Source: Peribacillus faecalis (GTDB lineage Bacteria; Bacillota; Bacilli; Bacillales; DSM-1321). From it: a stretch of DNA of 64,000 nucleotides. Below the pieces are notes generated by a model. That model was given only the letters and a program-made list of their open reading frames with translations, did no database searches and was not told where the DNA came from. The position numbers and the translations under genes were made by a program. Position 1 is the first letter of the stretch, and every line of letters starts with the position of its first letter. The DNA lies in NCBI RefSeq assembly GCF_014712675.1, contig NZ_JACXSI010000055.1, positions 62,001-126,000 on the forward strand, in the 5' to 3' direction. Below, piece after piece: positions 34,773 to 43,894 of the stretch.

Positions 34773-35579
34773 ATGAAATATAGTGTTGAAAAACAAAAGT
34801 TGCCGAATACGGCTGCGAGCCTGAAAGAAGACTTACAGCGGCTAGGCTTACGCGAAGGAATGACTGTGATTGTTCATTCTTCTCTGAAGTCGCTTGGATG
34901 GGTTTGCGGGGGGCCGGTAGCGGTCGTTAACGCTTTGATGGAAACAGTCGGCAAGGAAGGAACAATTGTGATGCCGACGCAATCAGCAGATTTAAGCGAT
35001 CCGTCATTTTGGGAAAATCCTCCCGTACCCGAGGAATGGTGGGAAACGATCCGTCAAGAGATGCCAGCCTTTGACCCTCGTACAACCCCGACGCTTGGAA
35101 TGGGTTCAATTGTCGAATGCTTTCGTACATATGAAGGAGTCACGCGCTCCTATCACCCGACAACCAGTTTTGCCGCCTGGGGCAAGCATGAAGCGGCTAT
35201 TACGAGCGAACAATCTTTGTCTTATTCTTTAGGCGAAGAATCACCTTTGCAAAAACTGTACGATTTAAATGCGTATGTGCTGCTGCTCGGTGTCGGCTAC
35301 GGCAACAACACAAGCCTTCATTTGGCTGAGCATTACGCAAACAGTTGCTTTACTTTCCGACAGTGCTCGCCAATTATGGAAGAAGGCAAGCGTGTCTGGA
35401 AGGAATATGAGGAATTCATTTATGATGTTGATAGCTTTCCAGAACTTGGCAAGGAGTATGAACAAAAGCATGAAGTTTCAATCGGGTATGTCGGAAAAGC
35501 GGAGAGCCGCCTAATGCTGCAAAGAGATTTAGTGGACTTTGCGAAGGTTTGGTTTGAAGCGAGGAAGATTCATTATTGA
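34773..35579 (+). CDS. AAC(3)-family N-acetyltransferase
   Basis: This 268-residue protein belongs to the aminoglycoside 3-N-acetyltransferase family. Characteristic parts are VIVHSSLKSLGWVCGGP near 32-48, GTIVMPTQSADLSDPSFW, TPTLGMGSIVECFRT, the HPTTSFAAWG block and LLLGVGYGNNTSLHLAEHYA. The enzymes transfer acetyl from acetyl-CoA to an amino group. Chromosomal Bacillus members may act on other amines (FrbF/YokD-like), so antibiotic resistance is not implied. ATG 34773 follows GAGGGGAG. It is monocistronic. Confidence 0.88.
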   Translation: MKYSVEKQKLPNTAASLKEDLQRLGLREGMTVIVHSSLKSLGWVCGGPVAVVNALMETVGKEGTIVMPTQSADLSDPSFWENPPVPEEWWETIRQEMPAFDPRTTPTLGMGSIVECFRTYEGVTRSYHPTTSFAAWGKHEAAITSEQSLSYSLGEESPLQKLYDLNAYVLLLGVGYGNNTSLHLAEHYANSCFTFRQCSPIMEEGKRVWKEYEEFIYDVDSFPELGKEYEQKHEVSIGYVGKAESRLMLQRDLVDFAKVWFEARKIHY

Positions 35580-35946
35580 TGGCTTTAGAATGATTTCTCA
35601 TGATGTTGTTGAATGAAGGGCCGTTTATGCAACGATGAGGGCCTTGTTTAGTAGTGGTCCAAAGAATAGAAGAGTGCTCATGAAAATAAGTGCTCTCACA
35701 AATTAATATGCGAAACAGCTGATTATCACTGCCAGAAGCAGAATGCCTCCAATTACAGCTGCGTAGTGCTGATTGTTTCGTTTACGCTCCCTTCCGGTTA
35801 TTTAATTATAAATATTTCAGGAAAATAGATAAATAAAGGAGGGTGTCTATGCTATTCTATCGGGGGAGAAACCAAAAAGGACCAGCATCCCCATACTGGT
35901 CCTTTTCTATCTATTTAACCCCAATACCCCATTGTTTGATCGTGTG
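35580..35946. other. Intergenic gap, 367 bp
   Basis: No convincing gene. A minus-strand frame across about 35708-35790 encodes a hydrophobic tail (YAAVIGGILLLAVIISCFAY) reminiscent of small spore proteins, but it has no start codon in a suitable place. The terminator of the CoA-transferase gene lies at 35874-35906. Confidence 0.5.
35874..35906 (-). terminator. Terminator of the CoA-transferase gene
   Basis: AAAAGGACCAG pairs with CTGGTCCTTTT. On the minus strand the stem is followed by T residues; it may also work in the other direction. Confidence 0.8.
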
Positions 35947-37476
35947 TTACGCTTTTTGCTCAGAAGCAGATTGCTCTTCTAAAAGCATTGTGCCGTTCTT
36001 AGCAAAGTTTGTATGCATTTCGAAAGCTTTTTCTAATACGTGAGGAGTTTGTCCGCCTCTCGTTAAAGCTTCTGTATAGTAATCCCAAAGTTGTTGTTTG
36101 TACATTGGGTGCACACAGTTTGTGATGATTGCTTCAACACGTTGTCTTGGTGCCATTCCGCGAAGATCCGCATAGCCTTGTTCAGTAACGATAACGTCTA
36201 CATCATGCTCAGTGTGGTCTACGTGTGACACGAATGGTACGATTGAAGAAATTTTGCCGTCTTTAGCGATTGATTTTGTTACGAAAATGCCAATACGAGC
36301 ATTACGTGCAAAATCACCAGAACCGCCGATACCGTTCATCATTTTTGTACCAGTAACGTGTGTTGAGTTTACGTTTCCGTAGATGTCTAATTCAAGCGCA
36401 GTGTTGATTGCGATTAGACCCATACGGCGGATAAGTTCCGGATGGTTAGAGATTTCTTGTGGACGAAGGATAATCTTGTCCGCATATTTCTCAAAGTTTC
36501 CGAAAACAGTTTTCATTTTCGCTTCAGATAATGTGAATGATGAAGCAGAAGCAAATTTAACTTTGCCAGCATCGATCAAGTCGAACATTGCATCTTGAAG
36601 TACTTCAGAGTAAACCTCTAAATCTTCAAACTCAGAATCTAGCATACCGTCAAGAACAGCATTCGCTACAGAACCAACACCTGATTGGATAGGAGCTAAT
36701 TTTTCAGTAAGATTTCCTTTTTTAATTTCAGCACGAAGGAAGTCTAATAGATTGTTAGCGATTTCTTGTGTTTCAGCATCAGGCGGAACCATAGCTGAAG
36801 GAGAATCCGGCCAATCAGTGATTACGATACCTTTAATCTTTTCGATATCCACTTTAATGCCTTTTGTACCGATACGGTCAGAAGCATTTACTAAAGGAAT
36901 CGCTTTACGTGAGCCTTGCTCTTCCGGAGTATAAATATCGTGTATTCCTTCAAGTGCTTGTACATGAGCTAAGTTAACCTCAACGATGATGTTCTTTGCA
37001 TGGTCAGCGAAGATGTTGTTGTTACCAACTGAAGTAGTAGGAATGATGTATCCATCTTCAGTGATTGCAACCGCTTCCAAGATGGCGAAATCAATGCCGT
37101 CAGTAATTGTGTTCTGACGCACCATTTCAGCCAATTGAGATAAATGAATGTCAGTATAGAACATGTTTCCTGAGTTAATGCTTTTTCTCATCACAGGATC
37201 AGCTTGGAATGGTGTACGTTTGTTAATGATTCCAGCTTCAGCCATTTTTGTATCAACATCTGCTCCAAGTGAAGCACCTGTAAGAACGTTTACTTTAAAA
37301 GTTTCATTTTCAGCGCGTTTTACTAGTGCGTGTGGAACCGCTTTCGCATCACCGCATTTAGTGAATCCGCTTAACCCCAATGTCATACCGTCTTGAATCC
37401 AAGAAGCAGCTTCCTCAGCCGTTACGATTCTGTCATGTAGGCGAGGATCTCTAATTCGATCTAAGTTAGTTGCCAT
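35947..37476 (-). CDS. Acetyl-CoA hydrolase / succinate-CoA transferase family protein
   Basis: This 509-residue enzyme exchanges CoA between acyl-CoAs, probably acetyl-CoA/succinate, or hydrolyses acetyl-CoA. It has the N-terminal domain (VTAEEAASWIQDGMTLGLSGFT), the catalytic-Glu region (SEVLQDAMFDLIDAGKVKFASASS) and the C-terminal GIGGSGDFARNA plus VTEQGYADLRG blocks of the family. ATG 37476 has AGAGGG 6 nt upstream; an upstream ATG at 37482 is too close to that site. It lies just downstream of a LytTR regulator on the same strand, which probably controls it. Confidence 0.92.
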   Translation of the reverse strand: MATNLDRIRDPRLHDRIVTAEEAASWIQDGMTLGLSGFTKCGDAKAVPHALVKRAENETFKVNVLTGASLGADVDTKMAEAGIINKRTPFQADPVMRKSINSGNMFYTDIHLSQLAEMVRQNTITDGIDFAILEAVAITEDGYIIPTTSVGNNNIFADHAKNIIVEVNLAHVQALEGIHDIYTPEEQGSRKAIPLVNASDRIGTKGIKVDIEKIKGIVITDWPDSPSAMVPPDAETQEIANNLLDFLRAEIKKGNLTEKLAPIQSGVGSVANAVLDGMLDSEFEDLEVYSEVLQDAMFDLIDAGKVKFASASSFTLSEAKMKTVFGNFEKYADKIILRPQEISNHPELIRRMGLIAINTALELDIYGNVNSTHVTGTKMMNGIGGSGDFARNARIGIFVTKSIAKDGKISSIVPFVSHVDHTEHDVDVIVTEQGYADLRGMAPRQRVEAIITNCVHPMYKQQLWDYYTEALTRGGQTPHVLEKAFEMHTNFAKNGTMLLEEQSASEQKA

Positions 37477-37603
37477 TTTCATCCCTCTTTCGTAAGAAAC
37501 TAAATTCATTTTACTACTACTTGTTCATCAATTAGACAAATTTGGACGATATTAGAATGATTTTGGATAGAAGACGATATTTCATGGTTGAAACAGAATT
37601 TTT

Positions 37604-38248
37604 TTAGAATGATAGAAGTTTTCTGAAATAACTGGAATAAGATTGGCTGACAGGAATTTGCGAGCCATCTGACATAGATAATATAAATGTCGAATGAGTA
37701 TCCGGGAATATCTCTGTTATGTGATTCACATTCACAATATAAGAGCGATGGCATCTTATAAATGACTCATTTGGCAATATATAATCAAACTCTTGCAAAG
37801 TGTATTTGTGCGTTCCTGTATTTTTCTCGGAATATACAAATGTTTTCCGCTCTTTGGCTTCCAAATAAATGACTTCAGAGAAAGGAATTGGAATCCAGCC
37901 ATCATTTGATTTAACAGTAATCACTGCTTTTCCGTGTGTTGTTGCTGGGAAAATAGCAGTTACGCATCCTTGCAATTCTCCATTTTTAAAAAACGGAATT
38001 GCTTGCCCCTCGTAAGGTATACCGAATACTTCTCTATTAATGAATTCAGAAACCTTCTTTTTGGTATTCAATGCTTTATGGGCCATTGTTCCTTCTTTAA
38101 CCGGATCGCCTGGTTTAATTTTTAGGTTAACGCGCTTGCTCGGACGGTAATAAATATATTTTTCTTTATCCGAAACAGCAATTGAAATTTCATCCGAAAA
38201 CAATTCTCCTATAATATCAAAGAATGAATCAGTAGATAAAAGCTCCAT
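37604..38248 (-). CDS. LytTR-type DNA-binding regulator with sensor-like N-terminus
   Basis: This 214-residue protein has a C-terminal LytTR domain (about 112-212; FSEVIYLEAKERKTFVY, then FIRCHRSYIVNVNHI). The N-terminal domain (about 1-105) includes KEKYIYYRPSKRVNLKIKPGDP and resembles a PAS/GAF-like sensor rather than a receiver. It is probably a one-component regulator responding to a small molecule. The CoA-transferase gene 127 bp downstream is its most likely target. Confidence 0.85.
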   Translation of the reverse strand: MELLSTDSFFDIIGELFSDEISIAVSDKEKYIYYRPSKRVNLKIKPGDPVKEGTMAHKALNTKKKVSEFINREVFGIPYEGQAIPFFKNGELQGCVTAIFPATTHGKAVITVKSNDGWIPIPFSEVIYLEAKERKTFVYSEKNTGTHKYTLQEFDYILPNESFIRCHRSYIVNVNHITEIFPDTHSTFILSMSDGSQIPVSQSYSSYFRKLLSF

Positions 38249-38412
38249 TTAATAATCCCCCTAGGACGCTTGAAAGAATGATAAATTTCTTGCTTCGACA
38301 TTTTTCTATCATACTTCAAACAAAAATCTTCTTTTTTTATCCCAACTTTATTGTATTTCTTTTTCAAGATAATTTCTATTTTTGCGACTTATTAAGTTAG
38401 ATATATGATAAA

Positions 38413-38471
38413 TGTCATGTTCATTACATGACAGCTATGTCTGTTCGATTGATATCTTTTTTTATTATAAT
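38413..38471 (+). promoter_or_regulatory. des promoter with DesR-type dyad
   Basis: TGTCATG (38413-38419) and CATGACA (38427-38433) form a 7-7-7 inverted repeat, with a second GACA/TGTC pair just after. A TATAAT box is at 38466-38471 with only a poor -35 (TTCGAT, 16 bp upstream). This fits a promoter that needs phosphorylated DesR. Confidence 0.75.
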
Positions 38472-38501
38472 GAGCTTACTAATAAATAGAAGGGAATTAA
38501 A

Positions 38502-39524
38502 TTGTTTATGAGCAAAATCAAACAAAAGCAAAATCTTCTTAGAAAGCAAGTTGTTCCGTATGAGAAAGCGGAGATGAAGAAGAGCGTGCGTCAACTGGTT
38601 AATACATTTATTCCTTTTTTTGCGCTATGGATTGCTGCCTATGCAAGCTTATCCGTATCCTATTTACTCACGTTATTTTTTGGCATATTAACAGCCGGGT
38701 TTGTCGTCAGGATGTTCATTATTTTCCATGACTGCTGCCACAACTCATTTTTTAAAAGCCATCGGGCCAATGTAATTTTCGGAAATATTACAGGGATAGT
38801 GACTGGATTTCCGTTCATGCAATGGAGACATGAGCATAATGTCCACCATGCTTCAAGCGGCAATTTGGATAAGCGCGGTGTTGGCGATATCTGGGTGATG
38901 ACGGTCGATGAATATATGGCCGCAACTCCAAAGGAGCGCTTAGCATACCGTTTATACCGCAATCCGCTTGTCATGTTCGGTTTGGGACCACTTTATTTAA
39001 TGCTTTGGACGAATCGTACTAATAGAAAAGGCGCCCGCAAAAAAGAGCGCATGAATACGTACTATACAAATGCAGCTATTGTTAGCATCATTGCGGTTTT
39101 ATGTTATACAATAGGGTGGAAGGCATTCCTGTTGGTTCATGGACCGATTGTGTTTATCGCAGCGATGCTTGGCATCTGGCTATTTTATGTGCAACATACA
39201 TTCGAGGACTCTTATTTTGAAGAGAGCGATGAATGGGAATATGTTAAAGCAGCTGTAGAAGGAAGCTCTTATTATCAGCTTCCGAAAGTTTTGCAATGGG
39301 TTACTGGCAATATCGGCTATCATCACGTGCATCATTTAAGTCCGCGTGTGCCGAATTATAAATTAGAAGAGGCGCATGAAAATGTAGCGCCATTACAGAA
39401 TGTTCCGACGGTTACGTTAAAGACGAGTCTAGAATCTCTAAAATTCCGCCTTTGGGATGAAGAGGAGAAGAAATTCGTCACATATAGGGATATAAAGAGG
39501 ATTTTACAAAAGCAAGCTGTTTAG
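38502..39524 (+). CDS. des: Membrane phospholipid acyl desaturase
   Basis: This enzyme puts double bonds into membrane lipid acyl chains at low temperature. It has 340 residues with four or more membrane helices and the three di-iron histidine boxes HDCCH near 76, HEHNVHH near 112 and HHVHH near 270. The start is TTG 38502, 7 nt after AAGGGA; ATG 38508 is an alternative. It heads the des-desK-desR cluster, and the preceding dyad matches its expected control by DesR. Confidence 0.94.
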   Translation: MFMSKIKQKQNLLRKQVVPYEKAEMKKSVRQLVNTFIPFFALWIAAYASLSVSYLLTLFFGILTAGFVVRMFIIFHDCCHNSFFKSHRANVIFGNITGIVTGFPFMQWRHEHNVHHASSGNLDKRGVGDIWVMTVDEYMAATPKERLAYRLYRNPLVMFGLGPLYLMLWTNRTNRKGARKKERMNTYYTNAAIVSIIAVLCYTIGWKAFLLVHGPIVFIAAMLGIWLFYVQHTFEDSYFEESDEWEYVKAAVEGSSYYQLPKVLQWVTGNIGYHHVHHLSPRVPNYKLEEAHENVAPLQNVPTVTLKTSLESLKFRLWDEEEKKFVTYRDIKRILQKQAV

Positions 39525-39546
39525 TCAAATTAAATGAGGTTTTAGC

Positions 39547-40668
39547 ATGCTTAAGAAATATATTGCGTATTACAAAAACAACGGAATTGTGCCGTATATT
39601 TGGATGATTCTTTGTGTGCTGCCTTTTTATTTTATTTTTCAGGCGACATCGACGTTCAAAATCATTATCGGAATCGTCCTTACGGTTATTTTCTTAGTAA
39701 TTTACCGGATTGCTATTACGGCTAAAGGTTGGTCTGTCTATGTTTGGGCATCTATCTTAATAGCAATCTCAGTTTCTGCGATTACTTTGTTTAGCTATGT
39801 ATATTTTGGCTTTTTCCTTGCCTATTATATCGGTAATATTAAGCAGAAATCAGCTTTTTTCACGTTTTATTTCATTAATGGTGTAACTTCATCAATTGCT
39901 ATCAACTTTATTTTGCTTCAGCAAGAACCTTTATTGATGAAGCAGCTGCCGTTCGTAATTATCGTCTGGATCAGTATCTTTTTGCTACCGCTGACAATCC
40001 GGAGCCGAAAAGTGAAGGAACAGTTGGAAATAAAACTTGAAGATGCCAACAAGAAGATTGCTGAACTTGTTTTAATTGAAGAGCGGGACCGTATATCGCG
40101 CGACTTGCATGATACGTTAGGTCAGAAGCTTTCACTGATCGGGCTTAAGGCAGATTTGGCAAGACGGGTGATGAACAATGATCCGGAAGCGGCACGAAAT
40201 GAATTGAAGGATGTGCAGCAAACGGCGCGAACAGCGCTGAATGAAGTTAGACAACTTGTTTCATCGATGCGTAGCATTCGCTTAAAGGATGAAATTGTAC
40301 GGGTAACCGATATGCTTGAAGTCGCGCAAATTGAATTTAATGCCATACAGCTGCCAAAGTTGAAAAACGTTACATTGTTGACGGAAAATATTTTGAGTAT
40401 GTGTTTAAAAGAAGCTGTTACGAATATTGTAAAGCATAGCGGTGCAACAGCATGTTCAATTACAATTGAGCAATCGGCAAATGGTATTCAGATGAAAATC
40501 CACGATAATGGCCGATTTAAAGATTATGAATCAAGCTTTGAACGCGGACATGGACTGACAGGCATGAAGGAACGACTCGAATTTGTAAACGGCAGTCTTG
40601 ATATAAAAATCTCTGAAGGAACGACCTTAATTATTACTGTTCCCAATGATGTAAAGCAAACAGACTAG
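39547..40668 (+). CDS. desK: Membrane-thickness sensor histidine kinase
   Basis: This thermosensor kinase becomes a kinase when the membrane thickens in the cold and a phosphatase when warm. It has 373 residues, about five membrane helices in the first 150 residues, a coiled-coil linker, and a HisKA_3 domain with RDLHDTLGQ in which the phosphorylated residue is His188, the same number as in B. subtilis DesK. A C-terminal ATPase domain ends near 370 (GHGLTGMKERLE). It starts 22 bp after des and ends 11 bp before desR. Confidence 0.95.
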   Translation: MLKKYIAYYKNNGIVPYIWMILCVLPFYFIFQATSTFKIIIGIVLTVIFLVIYRIAITAKGWSVYVWASILIAISVSAITLFSYVYFGFFLAYYIGNIKQKSAFFTFYFINGVTSSIAINFILLQQEPLLMKQLPFVIIVWISIFLLPLTIRSRKVKEQLEIKLEDANKKIAELVLIEERDRISRDLHDTLGQKLSLIGLKADLARRVMNNDPEAARNELKDVQQTARTALNEVRQLVSSMRSIRLKDEIVRVTDMLEVAQIEFNAIQLPKLKNVTLLTENILSMCLKEAVTNIVKHSGATACSITIEQSANGIQMKIHDNGRFKDYESSFERGHGLTGMKERLEFVNGSLDIKISEGTTLIITVPNDVKQTD

Positions 40669-40679
40669 GAGGAAGTTCG

Positions 40680-41276
40680 ATGATAACAATTGTAATTGCG
40701 GAAGACCAGAAAATGCTTCTTGGAGCGTTCGGTTCCTTGCTGGGGTTGGAGGAAGATATGACTGTAGTGGGGAAAGCGGCAAATGGAGAGGAAGCAATTG
40801 CACTTGTTGAGAAGTTCCATCCGGATGTTTGCATCATGGATATTGAAATGCCGGGGAAAAGTGGCTTAGAGGCAGCTGAGGAGCTGAAAGGGAAGTGCAA
40901 GGTTATTATTTTGACTACCTTTGCCCGAACAGGTTATTTTCAGCGGGCCCTTAAGGCAGGTGTCAGCGGCTATTTATTGAAAGACAGCCCGAGTGAAGAG
41001 CTGGCAAATTCAATCAGAAGCGTATTGTCAGGCAGGAAAATTTATGCCCCTGAGCTAATGGACGGAGTGTACGGTGAAGAAAATCCGCTCACTGACCGGG
41101 AAAAGGCCGTGCTTGGACTTGTCGCCGACGGCAAAGATACAAAAGAAATTGCCAATCAGCTAAGCATCACAGCCGGCACGGTGCGAAACTATATTTCAAC
41201 TATTCTGGATAAACTTGAGGTAAAGAACAGGATAGAAGCCATTAAACGCTCGAAGGAAAAGGGCTGGTTTAAATAA
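40680..41276 (+). CDS. desR: Response regulator of the cold-shock desaturase
   Basis: This NarL/LuxR-type response regulator has 198 residues. The receiver domain carries the phosphorylated Asp54 (CIMDIEMPGKSG), the same position as in B. subtilis DesR. The LuxR helix-turn-helix is at about 135-195 (LTDREKAVLGLVADGKDTKEIANQLSI). Phosphorylated by DesK, it activates des. ATG 40680 follows AGGAGG. A terminator follows the gene. Confidence 0.95.
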   Translation: MITIVIAEDQKMLLGAFGSLLGLEEDMTVVGKAANGEEAIALVEKFHPDVCIMDIEMPGKSGLEAAEELKGKCKVIILTTFARTGYFQRALKAGVSGYLLKDSPSEELANSIRSVLSGRKIYAPELMDGVYGEENPLTDREKAVLGLVADGKDTKEIANQLSITAGTVRNYISTILDKLEVKNRIEAIKRSKEKGWFK

Positions 41277-41282
41277 TACAAT

Positions 41283-41310
41283 GGACAGCTGCATGCTGTC
41301 TTTTTATTTT
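41283..41310 (+). terminator. Rho-independent terminator of the des cluster
   Basis: GGACAGC pairs with GCTGTC around TGCAT, followed by T5ATTTT. Confidence 0.85.
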
Positions 41311-41364
41311 GTTCACAACATGCTATATAATTAAGAACAAGTCTTTTTAAAATGAGGGCATGAA

Positions 41365-41634
41365 ATGGATAAAGAATATTTAAGAAAAGAAGATGTATGC
41401 AAATGCGGAGGCAAGCTGGTGCTGACTAGCACGAAGCCTGTTTGGGTGCATTGTGACGATCCGTATTGTGATTATGTCGTGATGTATGGTGATTTTCAAG
41501 TAGACCGGATTTTCAAAACGTATAGCCAAAGCAAATTTGAGAAGGATGGACCGAATAAAGGCCTTTATAAGGGAAGTCCTGTTGTTATACATATTAAGGA
41601 TATAAAAAAGAACTTTCGATTTAAAGATGAATGA
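41365..41634 (+). CDS. Small cysteine-containing protein of unknown function
   Basis: This 89-residue protein has CKC at 12-14, HC near 30 and C near 36 (CKCGGKLVLTSTKPVWVHC, then DPYCDY), which may form a zinc ribbon near the N-terminus. The rest is polar and basic. I do not recognise the family. ATG 41365 follows GAGGGCATGAA. It is a single gene between two terminators, convergent with the thioredoxin gene. Confidence 0.7.
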   Translation: MDKEYLRKEDVCKCGGKLVLTSTKPVWVHCDDPYCDYVVMYGDFQVDRIFKTYSQSKFEKDGPNKGLYKGSPVVIHIKDIKKNFRFKDE

Positions 41635-41661
41635 GGGGCATCCAATTGGATAGCCCCTTTA
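41634..41661. terminator. Bidirectional terminator
   Basis: AGGGGCATCC pairs with GGATAGCCCCT around AATT, then T-rich sequence. It overlaps the end of the thioredoxin gene by a few bases. Confidence 0.75.
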
Positions 41662-42162
41662 TGTTTCGCTCAGCAATTCTTTAAGTAAATCTAAATTTAA
41701 TGGACCGATTACTTTTTGTTTCAGTATGCCGTTTTCGTCGATGAAATAAGTGGTGGGAAGGGAAATCACTTGATATAAATCACTTACTTCACCGCGTTCG
41801 TCAAGTGGAATCGGAAAAGTCAGGTTGTTGTCAGAGACGAATTTTTTGACGGTGTCTTTGCTTTTGTCTTCTTTCGTCAAATTGACGGACAAGAGGACGA
41901 CCTCTTCATTTTTTTCATCATAAAATTTCTGCAAAACCGGCATTTCCGTTCTGCACGGTGCACACCAGCTCGCCCAAAAATTTAAAATCACCTTCTTGCC
42001 CTTATAATCTTTCAATTCAACAGTCTTCCCGTCAAGCGTAGACAACTCGAAATTCGGAGCCGGATAACCCTGCTTAATCTCTGCTGCAGAACTATCACCA
42101 GTCGGCATCAGAAAAAACAAAAGCACAAACGCCAAAACTAGCCAAATCTTTCTCAAATACAA
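41659..42162 (-). CDS. Membrane-anchored TlpA/ResA-like thioredoxin
   Basis: This 167-residue protein has an N-terminal membrane anchor (about 5-22) and an extracytoplasmic thioredoxin fold with the active site WASWCAPC near 70-77. Other family features are PNFELSTLDGKTVELKDYKGK, LDERGEVSDLY and LPTTYFIDENG. It probably reduces disulfides outside the membrane, for example in cytochrome c maturation or spore coat/cortex proteins. TTG 42162 is chosen because GGAGATGAT lies at a good distance; ATG 42171 overlaps that site. Confidence 0.9.
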   Translation of the reverse strand: MYLRKIWLVLAFVLLFFLMPTGDSSAAEIKQGYPAPNFELSTLDGKTVELKDYKGKKVILNFWASWCAPCRTEMPVLQKFYDEKNEEVVLLSVNLTKEDKSKDTVKKFVSDNNLTFPIPLDERGEVSDLYQVISLPTTYFIDENGILKQKVIGPLNLDLLKELLSET

Positions 42163-42198
42163 CTGAATCATCTCCTTTATTTTTTAGTATAGACATAA

Positions 42199-42262
42199 AT
42201 GGTGCCTATCACTCCTCGGGTTTTGTCGAAACGTTATTTGATAGTGCCTGTCACTTCTCGCA
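42199..42262. repeat. Dispersed palindromic repeat, copy B (two left arms)
   Basis: GGTGCCTATCACTCCTCGGG at 42200 and AGTGCCTGTCACTTCTCG at 42243 are direct copies of the left arm, separated by TTTTGTCGAAACGTTATTTG. No right arms follow, so this looks like two decayed elements. Confidence 0.6.
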
Positions 42263-42410
42263 TTTCCTCGATTTTCTCAAAAAGATTGGTAGGGAGGTTG
42301 TTTGCAAGTTATATACATCGCAGCCACTATTAACCAAGGCTTGATTAATAGTATTGAGAATATTATATGTAGTACAATAACAAGGACCAACGTACTAAAG
42401 GGGATTGGAA

Positions 42411-42545
42411 ATGGGAGATATAAAAAGCAATAACAAAGGGGTATTTTTAATAGTAGGAATTTTAATCGCTTTGACAGTTTTAGGTTCATTTGTTGACGCA
42501 GGAACTGTAGTGAATGACGAAGGATTCCGTCATTTGCGATTTTAA
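42411..42545 (+). CDS. Small single-pass membrane protein (44 aa)
   Basis: This 44-residue product starts at ATG 42411 behind AAAGGGG. A polar N-terminus (GDIKSNNKG) is followed by one membrane helix (VFLIVGILIALTVLGSFV) and a polar tail that ends RHLRF. No family is recognised. It lies between two dispersed palindromic repeats. The good ribosome site and typical topology support it, but there is no homology evidence. Confidence 0.5.
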   Translation: MGDIKSNNKGVFLIVGILIALTVLGSFVDAGTVVNDEGFRHLRF

Positions 42546-42561
42546 TTGAAGCAGTAGAAAA

Positions 42562-42617
42562 AGTGCCTGTCACTCCCCGAATTTTCTTTTGACAAATTGC
42601 GGGGAGTGACAGGCACT
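42562..42617. repeat. Dispersed palindromic repeat, copy C (intact)
   Basis: AGTGCCTGTCACTCCCCG (42562-42579) and CGGGGAGTGACAGGCACT (42600-42617) form a perfect 18-bp inverted repeat around a linker containing TTTTGACAAATTG. It is the best-preserved member of the family and may double as a terminator for codA. Confidence 0.85.
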
Positions 42618-42628
42618 ATTCTTCTATT

Positions 42629-43894
42629 TTACATAAAAGTAATCGGCATCTCTTTATCTAAAAAGATGTTCGTTTGACGCGGTTTTGTTTGTGCGATGAT
42701 TTTGCCGTTGCGGACGGAGTACAGTACTTCGGATTGTAGGCGAAGCGCATGGTAGCCGTCTTGGGCATTAAGAACAATGAAGTTGGCTGGGTTTCCTTCT
42801 TTAATTCCGTAAGTATCTAACTGTAATGCTTTCGCGCTGTTTTCAGTTACAAAACGCAGTCCGTTTGCGATGTCGCTGTAGCCCATTAGCTGCGATACAT
42901 GCAGACCCATATGAAGGACTTGCAGCATATTTCCATTGCCAATCGGATACCAAGGATCCATAATGTCATCGTGTCCGAAGCATACATTCAAGCCGTTTTG
43001 CTCCAACTCTTTCACGCGCGTTAAACCGCGGCGTTTCGGATACGTATCGAAGCGTCCTTGCAGGTGAATGTTCACAAGCGGATTTGCGACAAAATTCATT
43101 TCCGCAAGACCAAGCACGCGCATTAATTTATACGTATATGCATCATTGTATGAGCCCATTGCCGTCGTGTGGCTCGCTGTAACACGGCCTTGGTAGTCGT
43201 TCATAATCGTTTCGCGGGCAACGACTTCAATATGGCGTGATTGTTCATCATCGATTTCATCGCAATGAATGTCGATAGGTTTATCGTATTTCTTGGCGAT
43301 TTTAAAAATTTCACGAATCGATTCAACACCGTCTTCACGTGTGAATTCGAAGTGCGGAATACCGCCGACAACATCAGCGCCCATCTTCATCGCTTCTTCA
43401 ACAAGTTCCAGACCGTTACGGTAAGAAATCAGTCCTTCTTGAGGGAAGGCAACGATTTGCAAATCAACGTAATTCTTCATTTCTTCTTTCACTTCAAGCA
43501 TCGCTTCTAAAGCGACTAATGTCGGGTCAGTCGTATCAACATGTGTACGAACCGCACCGATTCCGTTGGCAATTTGCCAGCTTAACGCTTTCTTTGCTCG
43601 TTCTTTCACATCTTCTTTTGTTAAAAATTCTTTACGCTCCGACCAACGTTGGATGCCTTCAAACAGTGTGCCGCTTTCGTTCCAGCGCGGCTGTCCTGCT
43701 GTTAAAGTCGTATCCAGATGAATATGCGGCTCGATAAACGGAGCTGAAACCAGTTTTCCTTCCAAATCGAATGTTTCGAAGTTATCAAAGCCGGCAGTGC
43801 CAGCCTCGACAATTTTCGTAAATGTATCATTTTCAATAATTAAATCCCATAAGCCTTCACGGCCGAAGATTGCTGCATTAGCCCACTTTTTCAT
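42629..43894 (-). CDS. codA: Cytosine deaminase
   Basis: This enzyme converts cytosine to uracil plus ammonia for pyrimidine salvage. It has 421 residues; E. coli CodA has 427. Metal and substrate residues lie in [36 protein letters not shown] and [23 protein letters not shown] 43894 follows GAGGAAGAAG and lies inside the end of codB (17-bp overlap), so the two are translationally coupled. Transcription should be governed by the PyrR-type attenuator ahead of codB. Confidence 0.95.
   Translation of the reverse strand: MKKWANAAIFGREGLWDLIIENDTFTKIVEAGTAGFDNFETFDLEGKLVSAPFIEPHIHLDTTLTAGQPRWNESGTLFEGIQRWSERKEFLTKEDVKERAKKALSWQIANGIGAVRTHVDTTDPTLVALEAMLEVKEEMKNYVDLQIVAFPQEGLISYRNGLELVEEAMKMGADVVGGIPHFEFTREDGVESIREIFKIAKKYDKPIDIHCDEIDDEQSRHIEVVARETIMNDYQGRVTASHTTAMGSYNDAYTYKLMRVLGLAEMNFVANPLVNIHLQGRFDTYPKRRGLTRVKELEQNGLNVCFGHDDIMDPWYPIGNGNMLQVLHMGLHVSQLMGYSDIANGLRFVTENSAKALQLDTYGIKEGNPANFIVLNAQDGYHALRLQSEVLYSVRNGKIIAQTKPRQTNIFLDKEMPITFM

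Noticed and set aside
34773-35579. Acquired aminoglycoside resistance gene
   Set aside because: The AAC(3)-fold protein has no mobile-element context and matches chromosomal Bacillus homologues in style; resistance is not supported.
35708-35790. Minus-strand hydrophobic tail resembling a small spore membrane protein
   Set aside because: No ATG, GTG or TTG in frame at a usable distance from the GGAAGGGAG site, so no translatable gene could be defined.
42277-42573. Minus-strand frame of 98 codons
   Set aside because: It overlaps the better supported 44-aa membrane protein on the plus strand and part of a repeat, and lacks a ribosome site.
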